Below are positions 5,622 to 6,991 of a stretch of 6,991 nucleotides of DNA, piece after piece (position 1 is the first letter of the stretch; every line of letters starts with the position of its first letter). Source of the DNA: an uncultured Spirochaetaceae bacterium (GTDB lineage Bacteria; Spirochaetota; Spirochaetia; Treponematales; Treponemataceae); the NCBI GenBank assembly GCA_937875245.1, contig CALNCH010000086.1, forward strand, positions 1 through 6,991. The letters are read 5' to 3'. A program made the translations under genes and the position numbers. The notes under the pieces were generated by a model. It was given only the letters and a program-made list of their open reading frames with translations. It was not told the DNA's origin and ran no database searches.

Positions 5622-5641
5622 TTTTCGGTATTTTTGTACTA

Positions 5642-5669
5642 TTGACAATTATCCACCCTGCCCTATGAT
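5642..5669 (+). promoter_or_regulatory. Predicted lacZ promoter, next to the start codon
   Basis: TTGACA (5642-5647, perfect) and TATGAT (5664-5669, 5 of 6) are 16 bp apart. The expected start site is about 5676, the base before ATG 5677. No Shine-Dalgarno precedes that ATG, so a leaderless mRNA is predicted. Confidence 0.6.
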
Positions 5670-5676
5670 TATACTT

Positions 5677-6991
5677 ATGAATAACAATAAAGCTATCTTT
5701 TTATGGGAAAACCCCCAACTTCAAGAATTAAACCGGCTACCCAGTCGTAGCCCTTTATTACCTTTTGGTCAGGTTGGCAAAGCTATTGAAAACGCGGTTG
5801 CTGGTCCTGAATATAGAAAATTAGAAGACAATAACTGGTATCAAAACTTAAATGGTACTTGGAAATTTGTATTTTCTACAAACCCCGCAGAAGATGTTTC
5901 TTCTCATATTCCAGAGAATGTAGGGGATATTACCGTTCCTGGTACTTGGACCAGACAAGGATGGGATAAACCCCATTATACCAATGTGCAAATGCCTTTT
6001 CCTGATCTACCACCTAAAACACCTACAGAAAATCCTACTGGCTTTTACTATAAAAACCTGAATATACCATCTGAATGGAAAAATAGAAGAGTTGTTCTTC
6101 ATGTGGGATCTGCAGAAAGCCTGTTAATGGTATATATAAATGGAGAATTAGTTGGATTGGGAAAAGATACCCGCTTACCTTCTGAATTCGATATTACTTC
6201 CTATGTTACATCTGGAACAGAAATCTGTCTGTGCTTAAAAGTAATTCGGTATTCTGATGCTAGTTTTATAGAAGATCAAGATCAGTGGTGGTATGGAGGA
6301 ATTCATCGCAGTGTATATCTGTACTCTACCGATTCCCAATATATTCAAGACATTTGTGCTATTCCTCAACCAAAAGGAGACCTGCCTATAAAAATTACCT
6401 TAGGAGGGGATTTAAAAGGAGGAACTGGCATTGGAAATGGTGCAATACATGGAGAAGAAAATTCTACCTTTACGGTTCGATATCAGGTATACCCCTTTTC
6501 TTTCCCATCAAGTACCCAAGATGTATCCTCTTTTCTACAAAAGAATAAGCCCCTTCTTACCACAACACAAGAATTTATCTGTAATTACAGAGTAAACTCT
6601 CATATTGTTGAAAACACATTACATATACCTAATCCAATTCTTTGGTCCCATGAAAACCCGGCATTGTATATTATTGGTGTTGAATTATTGCAAAACAATA
6701 GAATTATAGAAACCACAGCCTTTACAACCGGTTTTAGAAAAGTTGAAATAGCAGACAGAGAACTACGAATAAACGATAAAGCTGTGTATATAAAAGGGGT
6801 AAATCGACACGAACACAACCAAGACACAGGAAAAACCCTTAGTGTTGAGAATATGTTAAAAGATATTATGTTACTTAAACAATATAATTTTAATGCTGTT
6901 CGAACATGCCATTATCCAGATGATGAAGATTGGTATGACCTCTGCGATCGCTATGGAATTTATCTAACCGATGAAGCAAATATTGAAAACC
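5677..6991 (+). CDS. lacZ: Beta-galactosidase, GH2 LacZ type, N-terminal 438 residues (3' end cut by window edge)
   Basis: Cytoplasmic glycoside hydrolase family 2 enzyme that would split lactose or related beta-galactosides; no signal peptide is present. The protein begins MNNNKAIFLWENPQLQELNR. The N-terminal sugar-binding beta domain covers about 45-215 and includes IEDQDQWWYGGIHRSVYL at about 198-215, where D202 matches the galactose/sodium-binding D201 of E. coli LacZ. An immunoglobulin-like domain follows to about 350, then the start of the TIM barrel: GVNRHEH (H378-H380), FNAVRTCHYP (H412) and DEANIE (E433), matching E. coli H357, H391 and E416. The acid/base and nucleophile glutamates lie beyond the window. 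Numbering close to E. coli suggests a full enzyme of about 1,000 residues. An in-frame ATG at 5665 is possible, but it falls inside the -10 region, so 5677 is preferred. Divergent from the transporter operon. Confidence 0.95.
   Translation, partial: MNNNKAIFLWENPQLQELNRLPSRSPLLPFGQVGKAIENAVAGPEYRKLEDNNWYQNLNGTWKFVFSTNPAEDVSSHIPENVGDITVPGTWTRQGWDKPHYTNVQMPFPDLPPKTPTENPTGFYYKNLNIPSEWKNRRVVLHVGSAESLLMVYINGELVGLGKDTRLPSEFDITSYVTSGTEICLCLKVIRYSDASFIEDQDQWWYGGIHRSVYLYSTDSQYIQDICAIPQPKGDLPIKITLGGDLKGGTGIGNGAIHGEENSTFTVRYQVYPFSFPSSTQDVSSFLQKNKPLLTTTQEFICNYRVNSHIVENTLHIPNPILWSHENPALYIIGVELLQNNRIIETTAFTTGFRKVEIADRELRINDKAVYIKGVNRHEHNQDTGKTLSVENMLKDIMLLKQYNFNAVRTCHYPDDEDWYDLCDRYGIYLTDEANIEN

Overview
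The window is AT-rich bacterial chromosomal DNA carrying a compact galactoside-use locus. From left to right it holds the 5' part of galE (minus strand, cut by the left edge), a membrane NarL-type sensor histidine kinase and its LuxR-type response regulator (plus strand), a three-gene CUT1 sugar ABC transporter (minus strand: binding lipoprotein, permease 1, permease 2), and the 5' part of a lacZ-type GH2 beta-galactosidase (plus strand, cut by the right edge). There is no rRNA, tRNA, CRISPR array, insertion sequence or phage gene. The coding style, the relaxed lipobox (F-V-G-C) and the wording of the kinase and GalE motifs remind me of host-associated Treponema-like spirochaetes. That placement is an impression; a low-GC Firmicute is not excluded.

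Layout: galE and the kinase gene are divergent and share about 124 bp. That stretch holds an extended -10 promoter for galE and a perfect TTGACA-N17-TATAAT promoter facing the kinase. The kinase and regulator genes overlap by 23 bp. The regulator's reading frame breaks at an A7 run, exactly in the linker between the receiver and the DNA-binding domain. The regulator gene converges on the transporter operon with only 11 bp between stops. The transporter operon reads leftward from a 141-bp region it shares with lacZ. A 79-bp gap between the binding-protein and permease 1 genes holds a 13-bp stem-loop that overlaps a second, competing hairpin covering the permease 1 ribosome binding site.

How the genes fit together (inference): the lipoprotein and two permeases would import a galactoside such as lactose, powered by an ATPase that is not encoded here. 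LacZ would hydrolyse it in the cytoplasm, and GalE would link the galactose to UDP-glucose metabolism. The two-component system is the only regulator visible, so it is a candidate controller of the locus, but nothing in the sequence proves this.

The most unusual points are the broken or frameshifted regulator; two genes (kinase and lacZ) whose strong promoters sit so close to the only good ATG that their mRNAs should be leaderless or nearly so; a kinase whose DxxxQ phosphatase motif reads DxxxY; and the competing hairpins inside the transporter operon. I see no clearly new gene system; the novelty is in expression control.
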